64,000 nucleotides of DNA from Flavobacteriaceae bacterium (GTDB lineage: Bacteria > Bacteroidota > Bacteroidia > Flavobacteriales > Flavobacteriaceae), in assembly GCA_014238425.1 (NCBI GenBank), contig JABABD010000015.1:62001-126000 (forward strand). Reading direction: 5' to 3'. A program made the position numbers and the translations under genes. Shown here piece by piece: positions 35,428 through 44,741 of this stretch. Position 1 is the stretch's first letter. Each line of letters begins with the position of its first letter. Below the pieces are notes generated by a model that saw nothing but the letters and a program-made list of their open reading frames with translations, was not told the DNA's origin and did not search any database.

Positions 35428-37158
35428 ATGATATACATTGAACCAAAAATACTCAACAGAATAAATACTTGGTTAACGCCAGCTTTTGATGTAGAGACTC
35501 AAGAATACATAAAAGATTCTATTGCTACAAACCCTAAGGAGATTCAAGAAGCTTTCTATAAAGATCTTGAATTTGGAACAGGTGGTATGCGAGGCATCAT
35601 GGGTATTGGCACTAACAGAATCAATAAATACACATTAGGCAAAAACACACAAGGGCTTTCTAATTACCTAAAAGAAACTTTTAGTGGAGAGTATATAAAA
35701 GTTGCTATTGCATTTGACTGTAGGCATAATAGCAAAACACTCGCTAAAATTGTAGCAGATGTGTTTTCGGCCAATAACATACAGGTTTTCTTATTTGAAG
35801 ATTTAAGAACAACACCAGAGTTATCCTTTGCTGTAAAGCATCTCGATTGTCATGCTGGAATTGTTCTTACAGCTTCTCACAATCCTCCTGAATATAATGG
35901 TTACAAAGTATATTGGCAAGATGGCGGGCAATTAGTACCGCCACAAGATTCGGAAATTATTGATGAAATTAATCGTATTGATTATTCAGACATACAATTT
36001 GTAGCTAAAAATGATTTAATTCAATATATAGGCAAAAATATTGATAATGCATTTATTGACGCTTCTGTAAAGAATGGAAGTTTCAATACGCCTTCTCATG
36101 CCAAAAATAATCTAAAAATCGTTTTTACGTCCTTGCACGGCACCTCCATTACCGCGATTCCCGAAGCTCTAAAGAGAGCAGGTTATAATAATGTACATAT
36201 TGTTGAGGAGCAAGCACAACCAGATGGTGATTTCCCGACTGTTAAATCGCCTAACCCAGAAGAACCAGAAGCTCTTAAAATGGCCACTGATTTAGCAGAA
36301 GACATCAATGCTGACATTGTTATAGGAACAGATCCAGACAGTGACCGCTTAGGTATTGCAGTTCGAGATTTGAATAACAAAATAACATTACTTAGCGGGA
36401 ACCAAACTATGGTGACCATGACAGATTTTTTACTTGATCATTATAAACATGAAGGTTGTTTAACACCAACTGATTTTATTGGGAGCACCATAGTATCAAC
36501 CCCAATGATGCATGACCTTGCAGATGCCTATAATGTAGAGTGCAAAATTGGGCTGACTGGCTTTAAATGGATTGCCAAAATGATAAAAGATTTTCCGAAT
36601 CAATATTTTGTTGGAGGTGGTGAGGAAAGTTATGGATACATGGTTGGTAGTTTTGTTAGAGATAAAGACGCTGTGACTGCCACCTTATTAGCATGTGAGA
36701 TAGCCGCAAAATCCAAGGCAAATGGAAGTTCATTTTATAATGAACTCATGACTTTATATATGAAGCATGGGCTCTATAAAGAACATCTTATTTCCATCAC
36801 TAAGAAAGGCATTGAAGGAGCTGAAGAAATTAAGCAAATGATGATTGATCTACGGGGAAATCCACTTAAAGAGATTAACGGATCCAAGGTGTCTTTGCTT
36901 GAAGATTATCAATCCTCAATCGCCAAGAACATGATCACTGGAGAAAAAAAAAACATAGACATTCCTAAGTCCAATGTACTTATATATTACACTGCAGATG
37001 GAAGCAAAATTGCAATGCGTCCTAGTGGTACAGAACCTAAGATCAAGTTTTATTTTAGTGTGAAAATGGATTTAACATCCATATCTAACTATGACAAAAC
37101 AGCAGATATTCTCGATACTAAAATAAAAGGCATAATAAATGCTTTGAACCTGGACTAA
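35428..37158 (+). CDS. Phospho-sugar mutase (phosphoglucomutase/phosphomannomutase)
   Basis: 576 residues of the alpha-D-phosphohexomutase superfamily. The active-site serine is S150 in [14 protein letters not shown], the metal loop is [10 protein letters not shown], the sugar loop GGGEESYGY and the phosphate loop [12 protein letters not shown]; all four are intact. Length and the FGTGGMRG start match the PgcA-like long form. It interconverts hexose 1- and 6-phosphates for glycan precursors. It shares a base with the next gene, suggesting co-expression with the ABC exporter. Confidence 0.93.
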   Translation: MIYIEPKILNRINTWLTPAFDVETQEYIKDSIATNPKEIQEAFYKDLEFGTGGMRGIMGIGTNRINKYTLGKNTQGLSNYLKETFSGEYIKVAIAFDCRHNSKTLAKIVADVFSANNIQVFLFEDLRTTPELSFAVKHLDCHAGIVLTASHNPPEYNGYKVYWQDGGQLVPPQDSEIIDEINRIDYSDIQFVAKNDLIQYIGKNIDNAFIDASVKNGSFNTPSHAKNNLKIVFTSLHGTSITAIPEALKRAGYNNVHIVEEQAQPDGDFPTVKSPNPEEPEALKMATDLAEDINADIVIGTDPDSDRLGIAVRDLNNKITLLSGNQTMVTMTDFLLDHYKHEGCLTPTDFIGSTIVSTPMMHDLADAYNVECKIGLTGFKWIAKMIKDFPNQYFVGGGEESYGYMVGSFVRDKDAVTATLLACEIAAKSKANGSSFYNELMTLYMKHGLYKEHLISITKKGIEGAEEIKQMMIDLRGNPLKEINGSKVSLLEDYQSSIAKNMITGEKKNIDIPKSNVLIYYTADGSKIAMRPSGTEPKIKFYFSVKMDLTSISNYDKTADILDTKIKGIINALNLD

Positions 37159-38993
37159 TGACATATTTCAAGAAAATACTTCGTTTTGCTAGACCATATA
37201 AAAGCTATGCTATACTTAATATAATATCTAACATTTTCTATGCGCTGTTTGGCACATTGTCAATGATTTCCTTATTCCCTATGTTAAAGGTATTATTCAA
37301 TAAAACTACGCCTGTACATAATGAACCAGTTTGGAAAGGTTTTAGGAATATAACAAGTTATGGTGAAGAGTATTTGAACTTCTTTGTTACTCAAAAAAAG
37401 GCAGAAGGTGTTGATGATGTATTGATCTTCATGGTTATTTTGGTTATCACGACTTTTTTACTAAAAAATCTATTCAGCTATTTGGCGATGTACTTTATTA
37501 CATTCTTAAGGAATGGCGTGTTAAAAGACTTGCGCAATGAGCTATATCAAAAAACAATGGAACTTCCAATATCGTATTATTCTGAAAAAAGAAAGGGTGA
37601 TACTATAGCAAGAATTACGTCTGATGTATTAGAAATCCAACATTCATTCCTCTCAATATTAGAATTAATTGTAAGAGAGCCATTAATGATTATTTTCACT
37701 ATTACTGCTATGTTCCTTATTAGCGCTAAACTTACAGTGTTTGTGTTTATTTTCATCCCTGTTTCTGGATTCTTAATCTCCTTAATTGGTAAGTCCCTAA
37801 AACGAAAATCGGATAAGGTTCAAAAAGAACAAGGTTATTTCTTGTCTATTCTAGAAGAAACTCTTGGTGGATTAAAAGTCATTAAAGGATTCAATGCAGA
37901 AAAAATATTTGGCAATAAATTTAAAGAATCCACTCAACGTTTTTATAATTTTTCGAACAGCCTATTGAATAGACAAAATCTAGCTGGACCTACCAGTGAG
38001 TTTTTAGGTATTTCTGTTATTGCAATATTACTTTGGTATGGTGGACAAATGGTTCTTAATCCTGAAACACCTGAAAATGCACTTGACGCAGGGTTGTTTA
38101 TTGTTTATATGGGGCTAGCTTATAATATACTTACACCTGCAAAAGCTATCAGCAAAGCTAGCTATAGTGTTAAAAAAGGAAATGCCGCCGCAGAACGAGT
38201 TTTAGAAATCATAGAGACAAAAAGCCCTATAGAGGATGCACCTGATGCGATTTCTAAAGTTGACTTTACATCTGGAATCAATCTAAAGAATATCACCTTT
38301 AAATATGAAGATGATGTTGTTCTTGATGATTTTTCTATGATTGTTGACAAAGGCAAAACAGTGGCACTTGTAGGACAATCTGGTAGTGGTAAATCCACCA
38401 TTGCCAATCTAGTAACAAGATTTTATGATGTTAATAATGGTTCTATAGAAATAGATGGTATCAATATTAAGGATATGACCAAGTATTCGTTACGAGATTT
38501 AATGGGGTTGGTCACTCAAGATTCTATTTTATTTAACGATACGGTAAAAAACAATATATTACTGGGCAACATAAATGCAAAAGAAGAAGAGGTTATTGAA
38601 GCCTTGAAAATTGCTAATGCCTGGGAATTTGTTAAAGAGTTACCCAAAGGCATAGAAACTAATATAGGTGATAGTGGCAATAAACTTTCTGGAGGTCAGA
38701 AGCAGCGTCTAAGCATTGCTAGAGCTGTACTTAAAAACCCTCCTATTATGATTCTTGACGAAGCTACTTCAGCACTAGATACCGAAAGCGAGCGTTTAGT
38801 ACAAGATGCCTTAGACAATATGATGAAGAATAGAACATCTATTGTGATAGCCCACAGGTTGTCAACTATTCAAAAAGCTGATACTATTATTGTACTTCAA
38901 AAAGGAAAAATTGTTGAGCAAGGTAATCATGAAGATCTCATAAAAAAACAAGGTATGTATAACAAACTTGTTGAGATGCAGTCTATTCAATAG
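37158..38993 (+). CDS. MsbA-like ABC exporter (fused permease and ATPase)
   Basis: 611 residues: a six-segment transmembrane domain (~1-340) and an ATPase domain with Walker A GQSGSGKST (406-414), Q-loop VTQDS, signature LSGGQ (510-514), Walker B IMILDEATSALD and switch IAHRLST. This is a homodimeric exporter half. Lipid A-core flipping is the best guess given the MsbA-like layout, but drug export by the same fold cannot be excluded. A strong terminator follows 28 bases after the stop. Confidence 0.9.
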   Translation: MTYFKKILRFARPYKSYAILNIISNIFYALFGTLSMISLFPMLKVLFNKTTPVHNEPVWKGFRNITSYGEEYLNFFVTQKKAEGVDDVLIFMVILVITTFLLKNLFSYLAMYFITFLRNGVLKDLRNELYQKTMELPISYYSEKRKGDTIARITSDVLEIQHSFLSILELIVREPLMIIFTITAMFLISAKLTVFVFIFIPVSGFLISLIGKSLKRKSDKVQKEQGYFLSILEETLGGLKVIKGFNAEKIFGNKFKESTQRFYNFSNSLLNRQNLAGPTSEFLGISVIAILLWYGGQMVLNPETPENALDAGLFIVYMGLAYNILTPAKAISKASYSVKKGNAAAERVLEIIETKSPIEDAPDAISKVDFTSGINLKNITFKYEDDVVLDDFSMIVDKGKTVALVGQSGSGKSTIANLVTRFYDVNNGSIEIDGINIKDMTKYSLRDLMGLVTQDSILFNDTVKNNILLGNINAKEEEVIEALKIANAWEFVKELPKGIETNIGDSGNKLSGGQKQRLSIARAVLKNPPIMILDEATSALDTESERLVQDALDNMMKNRTSIVIAHRLSTIQKADTIIVLQKGKIVEQGNHEDLIKKQGMYNKLVEMQSIQ

Positions 38994-39020
38994 GAACTAT
39001 ATAAATCAATCGGAAATAAA

Positions 39021-39048
39021 AAAAGGATGAGATTACTCTCATCCTTTT
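39021..39048 (+). terminator. Terminator after the ABC exporter gene
   Basis: A 12-bp perfect stem, AAAAGGATGAGA / TCTCATCCTTTT, with loop TTAC. The plus-strand side continues CTTTTGC, and the minus side also ends in T, so it may act in both directions. Confidence 0.8.
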
Positions 39049-39527
39049 CTTTTGCATTACCAGAGACTTGGGGAAACTGATAAGGCATGTAGGTTAAGGA
39101 TTGTAAACATAGGACAAATACTTCAGTTATACAAGAAAAATATGTATTTCAACTGATTAAAAATGCATTTCATCGATGTTTTTTATTTCAAATACCTGAT
39201 TATAAGTCAATTATATTTTACTTTATATAAACAAAAAAAGGGTAGGAAAAAATCCTACCCTTCAAACTAGCTCTATTAAATAAAGGGGATAATAGAACAG
39301 CATAATCAACTGCAAAGCGAAAGTATGTTTTCAAAGGATAATCGTCATTATAAGCAATATTTTTAAAAATAAAATTATCGTTGAAAAGTAAATAATAACG
39401 ATTAAATACTATTTTGTAGGTTTTTAACTACATTTAAATGCTATTTTTGAAAAAAAAAATAAAATTTCTTTAGCTGATTAAACTTTCACTAATTTGAGAT
39501 GTCTAAAGATTAAACAACCTACAATTA
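39049..39527. other. Intergenic region, no protein gene; possible small RNA
   Basis: About 480 bases without a protein gene I can support. The only structured element is the hairpin at 39238-39262. The rest is AT-rich and without ORFs over ~20 codons of interest. The right end must hold the promoter of the ECF sigma operon, but no exact TAnnTTTG box is present there, as would fit an ECF-driven (autoregulated) promoter. Confidence 0.35.
39238..39262 (-). terminator. Orphan terminator-like hairpin
   Basis: Stem AAGGGTAGGA / TCCTACCCTT, perfect 10 bp, loop of five A. On the minus strand it is followed by seven T, on the plus strand by no T-run. It therefore looks like the end of a leftward transcript starting somewhere in 39263-39527, where no protein gene exists. 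Confidence 0.55.
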
Positions 39528-40070
39528 GTGATTGACGAAAAGCAACTTATCGCTCAACTTACAAACCCTGCTTCACGAGAACAAGGCTTTAGAGAATTGA
39601 TGTCTCAATACAAAGAACGCCTGTATTGGCATATACGTAAGATCGTGATTTCTCATGATGATGCTGATGATGTATTACAAAATACTTTTATAAAAGTTTA
39701 TAGGAATATTGATACCTTTAAAGGAGATAGTAAATTATATTCTTGGATGTACCGCATCGCTACCAATGAATCGATAACGCATCTAAACAAAAATGCGAAA
39801 CGGGCGAATATAACTAGTGAAGAGCTGAAAGAACAAGCCATTAATAATTTAGAATCAGATGTTTATTTCGAAGGCAACGAGATACAGATAAAATTACAAA
39901 AAGCCATATCGCGTTTACCAGAGAAACAACAATTGGTGTTTAATATGAAATATTTTGATGACTTAAAATATAAAGAAATGTCCAATATATTAGAAACTAG
40001 TGAAGGAGCGCTTAAAGCGTCCTACCACATAGCCGTGAAAAAGATAGAAGCATATTTAACAACAGGTTAA
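39528..40070 (+). CDS. ECF RNA polymerase sigma factor (module 1)
   Basis: 180 residues: sigma-2 region with ADDVLQNTFIKVYRNIDTFKGDSKLYSWMYRIATNESI, linker, then sigma-4 helix-turn-helix (LPEKQQLVFNMKYFDDLKYKEMSNILE). The start is a GTG at 39528, as no in-frame ATG gives the N-terminus. It heads a three-gene unit with a membrane protein (likely anti-sigma) and a Spy-like periplasmic protein, so it probably responds to an envelope signal and controls its own operon. Confidence 0.9.
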   Translation: MIDEKQLIAQLTNPASREQGFRELMSQYKERLYWHIRKIVISHDDADDVLQNTFIKVYRNIDTFKGDSKLYSWMYRIATNESITHLNKNAKRANITSEELKEQAINNLESDVYFEGNEIQIKLQKAISRLPEKQQLVFNMKYFDDLKYKEMSNILETSEGALKASYHIAVKKIEAYLTTG

Positions 40071-40102
40071 ACCTTTTGACTGTATTTTAGTCAAAGACAT
40101 AA

Positions 40103-40711
40103 ATGAAGAACAAGAAGTTACATAGCATCAAGAAACCTGGATTTAAGACTCCAGACGCCTACTTTGAATCGATAGAGGATCGTGTCTTTGATAAGCTCAA
40201 AGAAGATCATCCTCTTGAAGACATTCAAGAGACTGGTTATGTTGCACCTAGTTCTTATTTCGAATCCTTAGAAAATCGTATTATCAGTAAGCTCGATAAC
40301 ACTATAGATTTAGATGAGATAAAAAATACGGGATTCAAGACACCAGACAATTACTTCGAAAATATTGAAGATACTATATTGACAACCCTAGAAGATGAAA
40401 AAATCGTCAAAGTCATTCCATTATTTTCACGAAGAAATTTCCTATATATATCAGGTATTGCCGCCGCTATCTTAATTATGTTTAGCGTTTTCAATCGACA
40501 GGATAATTTTGGGATTGACTCCTTGGACCTGGAAGTTGTTGAGGCGTATTTAGAAGAACAAAACCTTGATACTTATGATATCGCATCGCTTTTGACTGAA
40601 GAAGATTTGTCCGAAGATGATTTTGGTATCATTAATGATAATTTTAGTGAAGAGTCTCTTGAAGATTACCTAATAGACAATGCCAATTTAGAAGACATTA
40701 TAGAACAATAA
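40103..40711 (+). CDS. Single-pass membrane protein with 32-residue repeats, putative anti-sigma
   Basis: 202 residues. The cytosolic N-terminal part consists of three repeats exactly 32 residues apart: GFKTPDAYFESIED (13-26), GYVAPSSYFESLEN (45-58) and GFKTPDNYFENIED (77-90). One membrane segment follows (~112-129), then a very acidic C-terminal region (about 140-202) that would face the periplasm. No zinc-binding anti-sigma motif is present. Its place between sigma and Spy-like genes suggests it holds the sigma factor at the membrane; the repeats could each bind sigma. Function is inferred from context. Confidence 0.6.
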   Translation: MKNKKLHSIKKPGFKTPDAYFESIEDRVFDKLKEDHPLEDIQETGYVAPSSYFESLENRIISKLDNTIDLDEIKNTGFKTPDNYFENIEDTILTTLEDEKIVKVIPLFSRRNFLYISGIAAAILIMFSVFNRQDNFGIDSLDLEVVEAYLEEQNLDTYDIASLLTEEDLSEDDFGIINDNFSEESLEDYLIDNANLEDIIEQ

Positions 40712-40712
40712 A

Positions 40713-41168
40713 ATGAAAAAATTAATTATCCCTATACTATCATTGCTTTTAAGCCTACCTGTTTGGTCGCAACAACCAAATGGTGAACGCATTAAGGCCA
40801 TGAAAGTAGCACATATTACTAAGAAGCTAGACTTAAGTTCTAAGGAAGCTCAGCAATTCTGGCCTATTTATAATGCCTTTGACAAAAAAACAACTAAGCT
40901 TCGCAATACTGATTTAAGAAATCTAAAGAAAGATATAAGACTTACTGCAGGTAATTTATCTGATGCTCAGGCAGAAAAACTATTAAATCGTTTAATGACC
41001 CTTGAAAATGATTTACATAAGACTAGAGTGACACTAGTAAATGATTTAAAGAAAGTCATCTCTGCAGAAAAAATCATAAGATTAAAAGCAGCTGAAGACG
41101 AATTCAATAAAATATTGCTGAAAAGACTAAAAGAAATGCGACAACGACGTCAGCAACGAAAAAACTAA
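40713..41168 (+). CDS. Spy/CpxP-like periplasmic protein (module 1)
   Basis: 151 residues. A signal peptide ends around VWSQQ, then an all-helical mature part with LDLSSKEAQQFWPIYNAFDK, an LTxxQ-like element typical of Spy/CpxP chaperones and of sensor proteins in Bacteroidota ECF operons. The tail is Arg/Gln-rich. It begins one base after the previous stop. Likely roles are chaperone output or periplasmic sensing for module 1. Confidence 0.7.
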   Translation: MKKLIIPILSLLLSLPVWSQQPNGERIKAMKVAHITKKLDLSSKEAQQFWPIYNAFDKKTTKLRNTDLRNLKKDIRLTAGNLSDAQAEKLLNRLMTLENDLHKTRVTLVNDLKKVISAEKIIRLKAAEDEFNKILLKRLKEMRQRRQQRKN

Positions 41169-41186
41169 GATAAATAAACAAATACT

Positions 41187-41262
41187 TGTCACATCGAGCA
41201 TTACCGATAGCAAAATACATTTTGCTAGAAGGTAGCTAACGAAGTTAGTCGAGATATCTGTA
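41187..41262. repeat. Degenerate palindromic intergenic element
   Basis: Between convergent genes. It contains the half-sites ACATCGAGC (41191-41199) and AGTCGAGAT (41247-41255), close to the arms of the palindrome found inside purL. Between them lie two hairpins: TAGCAAAAT/ATTTTGCTA (41208-41227) and CTAAC/GTTAG (41236-41248). There is no T-run, so a terminator role is less likely. Confidence 0.4.
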
Positions 41263-41272
41263 GTTTCGATTA

Positions 41273-42346
41273 CTACCTAAAAGTTAGTTTAGATATCCTT
41301 CCTTTCCCAGCAGCATAAGCGACACTATCGTTTAAGAAACGGATTGTATAAAACCCCTCGTCACTCAAGTGTTTCCAGCTATAACCTCCATCACTAGAAT
41401 AATCGATACCCTTAAAACCAACAGCCACTAACTCCTTCCCTGCTCTATTTGGGATGTATTGAACGCAACTCCTGTAACCAGGTTCTTGTCCTTGAGCAAC
41501 TAACTGCCAAGTCTTTCCACCATCTTTTGTCAGTATTTTATTAGCAGTATTGTCATCTGGTTTGGTATAATCACCACCTATGGCAAAACCATTAAGTTCA
41601 TCGTAAAAATCAATAGAATACATGCCTGTTGTTTCTAATCCCTGTATGATCGGTGTTTCAAAAACCTCCCAAGTCTTACCCTTATCTGGGGAATATAATA
41701 TTCTACTCGCCTTGCCTCCTGTGGCTACCCATGTTTTATTTCCAATGATAGCAATGTTGGTATCGCTCGCCGCAAACGCTGCTTCACCATCTTTAGCTTT
41801 TGGTAACTCATCACATGGGAGTTTTTTCCAAGCATTACCACCATCACGGGTAATAATAATACTCATACAATCATCTGTTGGATCTCCAATGGCAATGCCT
41901 TCTTGGTCATTCCAGAAATCCATGGAATCGTAAAATGCTTTTTCATGGTTTTCTTTATAAACTATATCATTTACTCCTTTATTTTCTCTCACAATTACCG
42001 AAGGATTCCCTATCGAAATTGAAAAAACAGATTCATTTGCAAATGCAATAGCCCTAAAATTTAATTCTGTAGAATCGTTTTTATAAGGTTTAACCGAATT
42101 ATAAAAAATTTCATTTATATTACCTATAGTGCTGTTATAATTCAATTTAATAGGTCCAATCACACCCTTTGATGTTGCATACACTGAAGCGTATTCACTA
42201 GTTATCTCCAAAGCCCTAACATTCAATAAAGAATCCTGTAAAAGCGTTTCAATTTCAATTCCAGCTATATTTCTAGGCTCAAAAGGTGTCGAATTTTTGC
42301 AGGATAACATGGAAACAAAAAGAGTAATAACAAACAACTTTTTCAT
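41273..42346 (-). CDS. Ycf48-like beta-propeller lipoprotein
   Basis: 357 residues. Lipobox MLSC near residue 16, then repeated blades with the signature TRDGGNAWKKL, SPDKGKTWEVF, TKDGGKTWQLV and SSDGGYSWKHL, typical of BNR/Ycf48 (photosystem stability factor-like) propellers. Such proteins in Bacteroidota are often labelled oxidoreductase without proof. It is probably anchored at the outer membrane or periplasmic side. No catalytic residues can be assigned; a binding scaffold or sialidase-like fold without activity is likely. Confidence 0.8.
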   Translation of the reverse strand: MKKLFVITLFVSMLSCKNSTPFEPRNIAGIEIETLLQDSLLNVRALEITSEYASVYATSKGVIGPIKLNYNSTIGNINEIFYNSVKPYKNDSTELNFRAIAFANESVFSISIGNPSVIVRENKGVNDIVYKENHEKAFYDSMDFWNDQEGIAIGDPTDDCMSIIITRDGGNAWKKLPCDELPKAKDGEAAFAASDTNIAIIGNKTWVATGGKASRILYSPDKGKTWEVFETPIIQGLETTGMYSIDFYDELNGFAIGGDYTKPDDNTANKILTKDGGKTWQLVAQGQEPGYRSCVQYIPNRAGKELVAVGFKGIDYSSDGGYSWKHLSDEGFYTIRFLNDSVAYAAGKGRISKLTFR

Positions 42347-42372
42347 GGTTATGTATTTTCTATAAAAATAGA

Positions 42373-42402
42373 AAAAGCTTCGCTAATACAAGCGAAGCTT
42401 TT
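42373..42402 (-). terminator. Terminator hairpin upstream of the beta-propeller gene
   Basis: Perfect 12-bp stem AAAAGCTTCGCT / AGCGAAGCTTTT with a 6-base loop. On the minus strand it runs into TTTTTC. It would stop read-through from the SCO operon into the beta-propeller gene, whose start is 27 bases away. Confidence 0.65.
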
Positions 42403-42542
42403 ATAGACATTATAAAAATATGAACTTAAACTAAAAACTATGAAATAATGTCTACCACTATAAATCAATCATTATTTTAGATGCTTATATATTTTAGATG
42501 TGATAGTTTGCAAAAACTTGTGGTGTTTTCGTTAAAAAAAGC

Positions 42543-42568
42543 AAAAACTTCGTAAAAATTCACGAAGT
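42543..42568 (-). terminator. Terminator after the SCO gene
   Basis: Stem ACTTCGT / ACGAAGT (42547-42553 and 42562-42568) with an 8-base loop, followed on the minus strand by TTTTTGC. It lies 33 bases after the SCO stop. With the hairpin at 42373 it forms a double terminator. Confidence 0.65.
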
Positions 42569-42600
42569 CCTTACCACTAAAACAAATATGATCTATCGAG

Positions 42601-43257
42601 TTAAATTTCTTTTTTTAAGATTTCAATATGCCGTATCAAGCGTTTTATATCTAATTCTATTGTACCATTATACACACCTCTTATATGACCTTCTTTATCA
42701 ACTAGGACAAAATTTTCTGTATGTATAAAGTCACTCTCATCTTGAGTTTTTACAAAATCTTCATCTGCAAAATAACCATTCCTCGCGATGCTATAAAGCT
42801 CATCTCTATCACCAGTGACTAAATTCCATTTTTTGGAATTTATGTTATTAATTATCTCGTATTCTTTCAATTTTTTAACGTCATCAACCCATGGCATCAC
42901 TGAATGAGATAATAGCATGATATTCTTATCACTGTGATAAGTTTCTTGTAATATGTTCATGTTTTTAGTTAACTTCGGACATATTCCAGGGCAAGTGGTA
43001 AAAAAGAAGTCCGCCACATAAATCTTACCTCTGTATGTTTCATTGGTTATAGGTTCACCATTTTGATTGAGAAATGAAAACTCGGGAATTTTATGAGTTC
43101 CTTTATTCCATTCTGGTGTAAATTCCGCTGAATTAAAATAAGGTAACTCAGTTACCTCTTCTTGTACTTCAGTAACCTTGATCGTACTGGTTTTACCTTC
43201 TTTGCATGACAACTGAAAGAAGACAATGACTAGACAAATTATTTTGAACATTCTCAT
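42601..43257 (-). CDS. SCO family copper/thioredoxin-fold protein
   Basis: 218 residues. Signal with lipobox QLSC (Cys 18), then a thioredoxin-like fold. The copper ligands of SCO1/SenC are all present: C89 and C93 in TTCPGICPK and H179 in DFIHTENF. SCO proteins deliver copper to cytochrome oxidase CuA or act as thiol oxidoreductases. It starts two bases after the YwqK-like gene stop, so it is co-transcribed with that gene and the YHYH gene, not with an oxidase operon. Confidence 0.9.
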   Translation of the reverse strand: MRMFKIICLVIVFFQLSCKEGKTSTIKVTEVQEEVTELPYFNSAEFTPEWNKGTHKIPEFSFLNQNGEPITNETYRGKIYVADFFFTTCPGICPKLTKNMNILQETYHSDKNIMLLSHSVMPWVDDVKKLKEYEIINNINSKKWNLVTGDRDELYSIARNGYFADEDFVKTQDESDFIHTENFVLVDKEGHIRGVYNGTIELDIKRLIRHIEILKKEI

Positions 43258-43259
43258 AC

Positions 43260-43832
43260 TTAGTTAATTTTAGTTACTTCGTCACTCCCGACAGTTACTT
43301 TGTAGCACTTTTTCAACCCTATTAATCCAAAACGTTCTCCATTCACTACTTCGTAATTTGCACGAATATTACCTGTTTGAGTCCAGAGGCGTTGACTTCC
43401 AACTTCTTTTCCGTTTACATAATTAAAATCCCTAAATATGTTTCCTGTTTTATACCATTCTCTTATACTACCATTATATTCTCCTTTGTCGTTAAAATGA
43501 TAACTGAATTTTTGCCTTCCATTCTCCCACCAAGCTTTATGAATTCCTGATTTAAGTCCATCTCGGTAATTACGGTTAACGGCTAATAGTTCGTTAGCAT
43601 ACCATTGTTTATCATATCCATGCTTTTTACCATTCACATATTTTGCTTCAGATTTAAGGCTTCCATTTTCGTGATATGAGACTAAGTTACCAGAAAATGG
43701 TGTTTTATTGTACAACAAAACACCATTCTCAAGCACTAGCATTCGATTGTCCAAGTCAACGGTTTCAAGCTCTTTAGTATTACAAGAAACCAAGGCCATG
43801 AGCAACAGAATAATTATATATAAAATTCTCAA
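43260..43832 (-). CDS. YwqK-like (MORN-repeat) lipoprotein
   Basis: 190 residues. Lipobox ALVSC at the N-terminus, then at least five MORN-like units of the form YHENGSLKSEAKYVNGKKHG, QWYANELLAVNRNYRDG, AWWENGRQKFSYHF, EWYKTGNIFRDFNYVNGK. The family was named as an antitoxin in one system, but in Bacteroidota it is mostly a secreted or envelope protein of unknown role. It abuts the YHYH gene and is followed at once by the SCO gene. Confidence 0.8.
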   Translation of the reverse strand: MRILYIIILLLMALVSCNTKELETVDLDNRMLVLENGVLLYNKTPFSGNLVSYHENGSLKSEAKYVNGKKHGYDKQWYANELLAVNRNYRDGLKSGIHKAWWENGRQKFSYHFNDKGEYNGSIREWYKTGNIFRDFNYVNGKEVGSQRLWTQTGNIRANYEVVNGERFGLIGLKKCYKVTVGSDEVTKIN

Positions 43833-44609
43833 TTAATTACTTATATTTCCAGGAGTTCCATAAAACCCATTGCCATTAATATATGGATCTTCACTTGTTA
43901 TATGATAATGATAAATACCATTTGGAAAATCTTCAGTAACACTTGTATGTCCATGATATTCATCCAAATCTGCGTTGGTAATACTTACCCCATTTTCTAT
44001 TGGTCCATATACAGGAAAACCATCAGCAAGTAATCCAAGAAAAGCTTCTTCTCCAAACTCTGCTGTAAGCCAAGTTGGCTCTATATGATAATGATATGCT
44101 CCTTGTGGTTGTGGATGACCTAACCATTGATCAAAACTATCAATCTCATTGGTCAAAGCTTGATTATTCGGTCCAGCATATTGATTATAAAATACAACGC
44201 CATTCAATGAAACTCCAATTGCACCTAAGGCTGTCGCTTCATGATTTGAAGCTTCAACTGGGTTCAATGGCATTGAGATAGTTATATTTTGGGTTGCTAT
44301 ATCATTTGGGTTTTGATTAAAATTTGAATTTGTACCATTATAGGCTTCGTATAATGGATTATTAGTAGGCCAATAAGGGCTCGTATGATCAGGTAGGTTC
44401 TCGGTAGTGAATGTTACTGTATTTCCATTTACGGAATAAGATAATCCTGTACCATTGAACTTGGATAAAATAGGAGTGATATCATAATTTGTAGTGCTCA
44501 CACCGTCATCATCCGTTGTAGAGGTATTGTTATTATTATCGCTAGAGCAAGCTATAAAGGCCATTATGCATAAGGCTAGCAGTAAGTTTATTTTTACTAT
44601 GTGTTTCAT
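43833..44609 (-). CDS. YHYH domain lipoprotein
   Basis: 258 residues from ATG 44609; an in-frame ATG at 44648 would push the signal peptide inward. Lipobox AFIACSS, then a Ser/Thr/Asn-rich linker. The two YHYH motifs, QGAYHYHIEP and NGIYHYHITS, define the domain. The histidines suggest metal binding, which is inference. It abuts the YwqK-like gene and lies in the same run as the SCO copper protein, which fits a shared metal theme. Confidence 0.85.
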   Translation of the reverse strand: MKHIVKINLLLALCIMAFIACSSDNNNNTSTTDDDGVSTTNYDITPILSKFNGTGLSYSVNGNTVTFTTENLPDHTSPYWPTNNPLYEAYNGTNSNFNQNPNDIATQNITISMPLNPVEASNHEATALGAIGVSLNGVVFYNQYAGPNNQALTNEIDSFDQWLGHPQPQGAYHYHIEPTWLTAEFGEEAFLGLLADGFPVYGPIENGVSITNADLDEYHGHTSVTEDFPNGIYHYHITSEDPYINGNGFYGTPGNISN

Positions 44610-44741
44610 GGTTTTTGGGTTAAATGTTTGTATTCTCTTGATCATCAATAAAAATTAATGTTTTTTTAAGTATTCAATGATTTAGATGTCGTTAACAAAA
44701 AAAACTTGCGATGTATCAACGTTTTTTTGATAAAACCTCCA

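Noticed and set aside
43260-43832. Reading the YwqK-like protein as half of a toxin-antitoxin pair
   Set aside because: It has a lipoprotein signal and MORN repeats, and its neighbours are YHYH and SCO lipoproteins; no toxin gene adjoins it.
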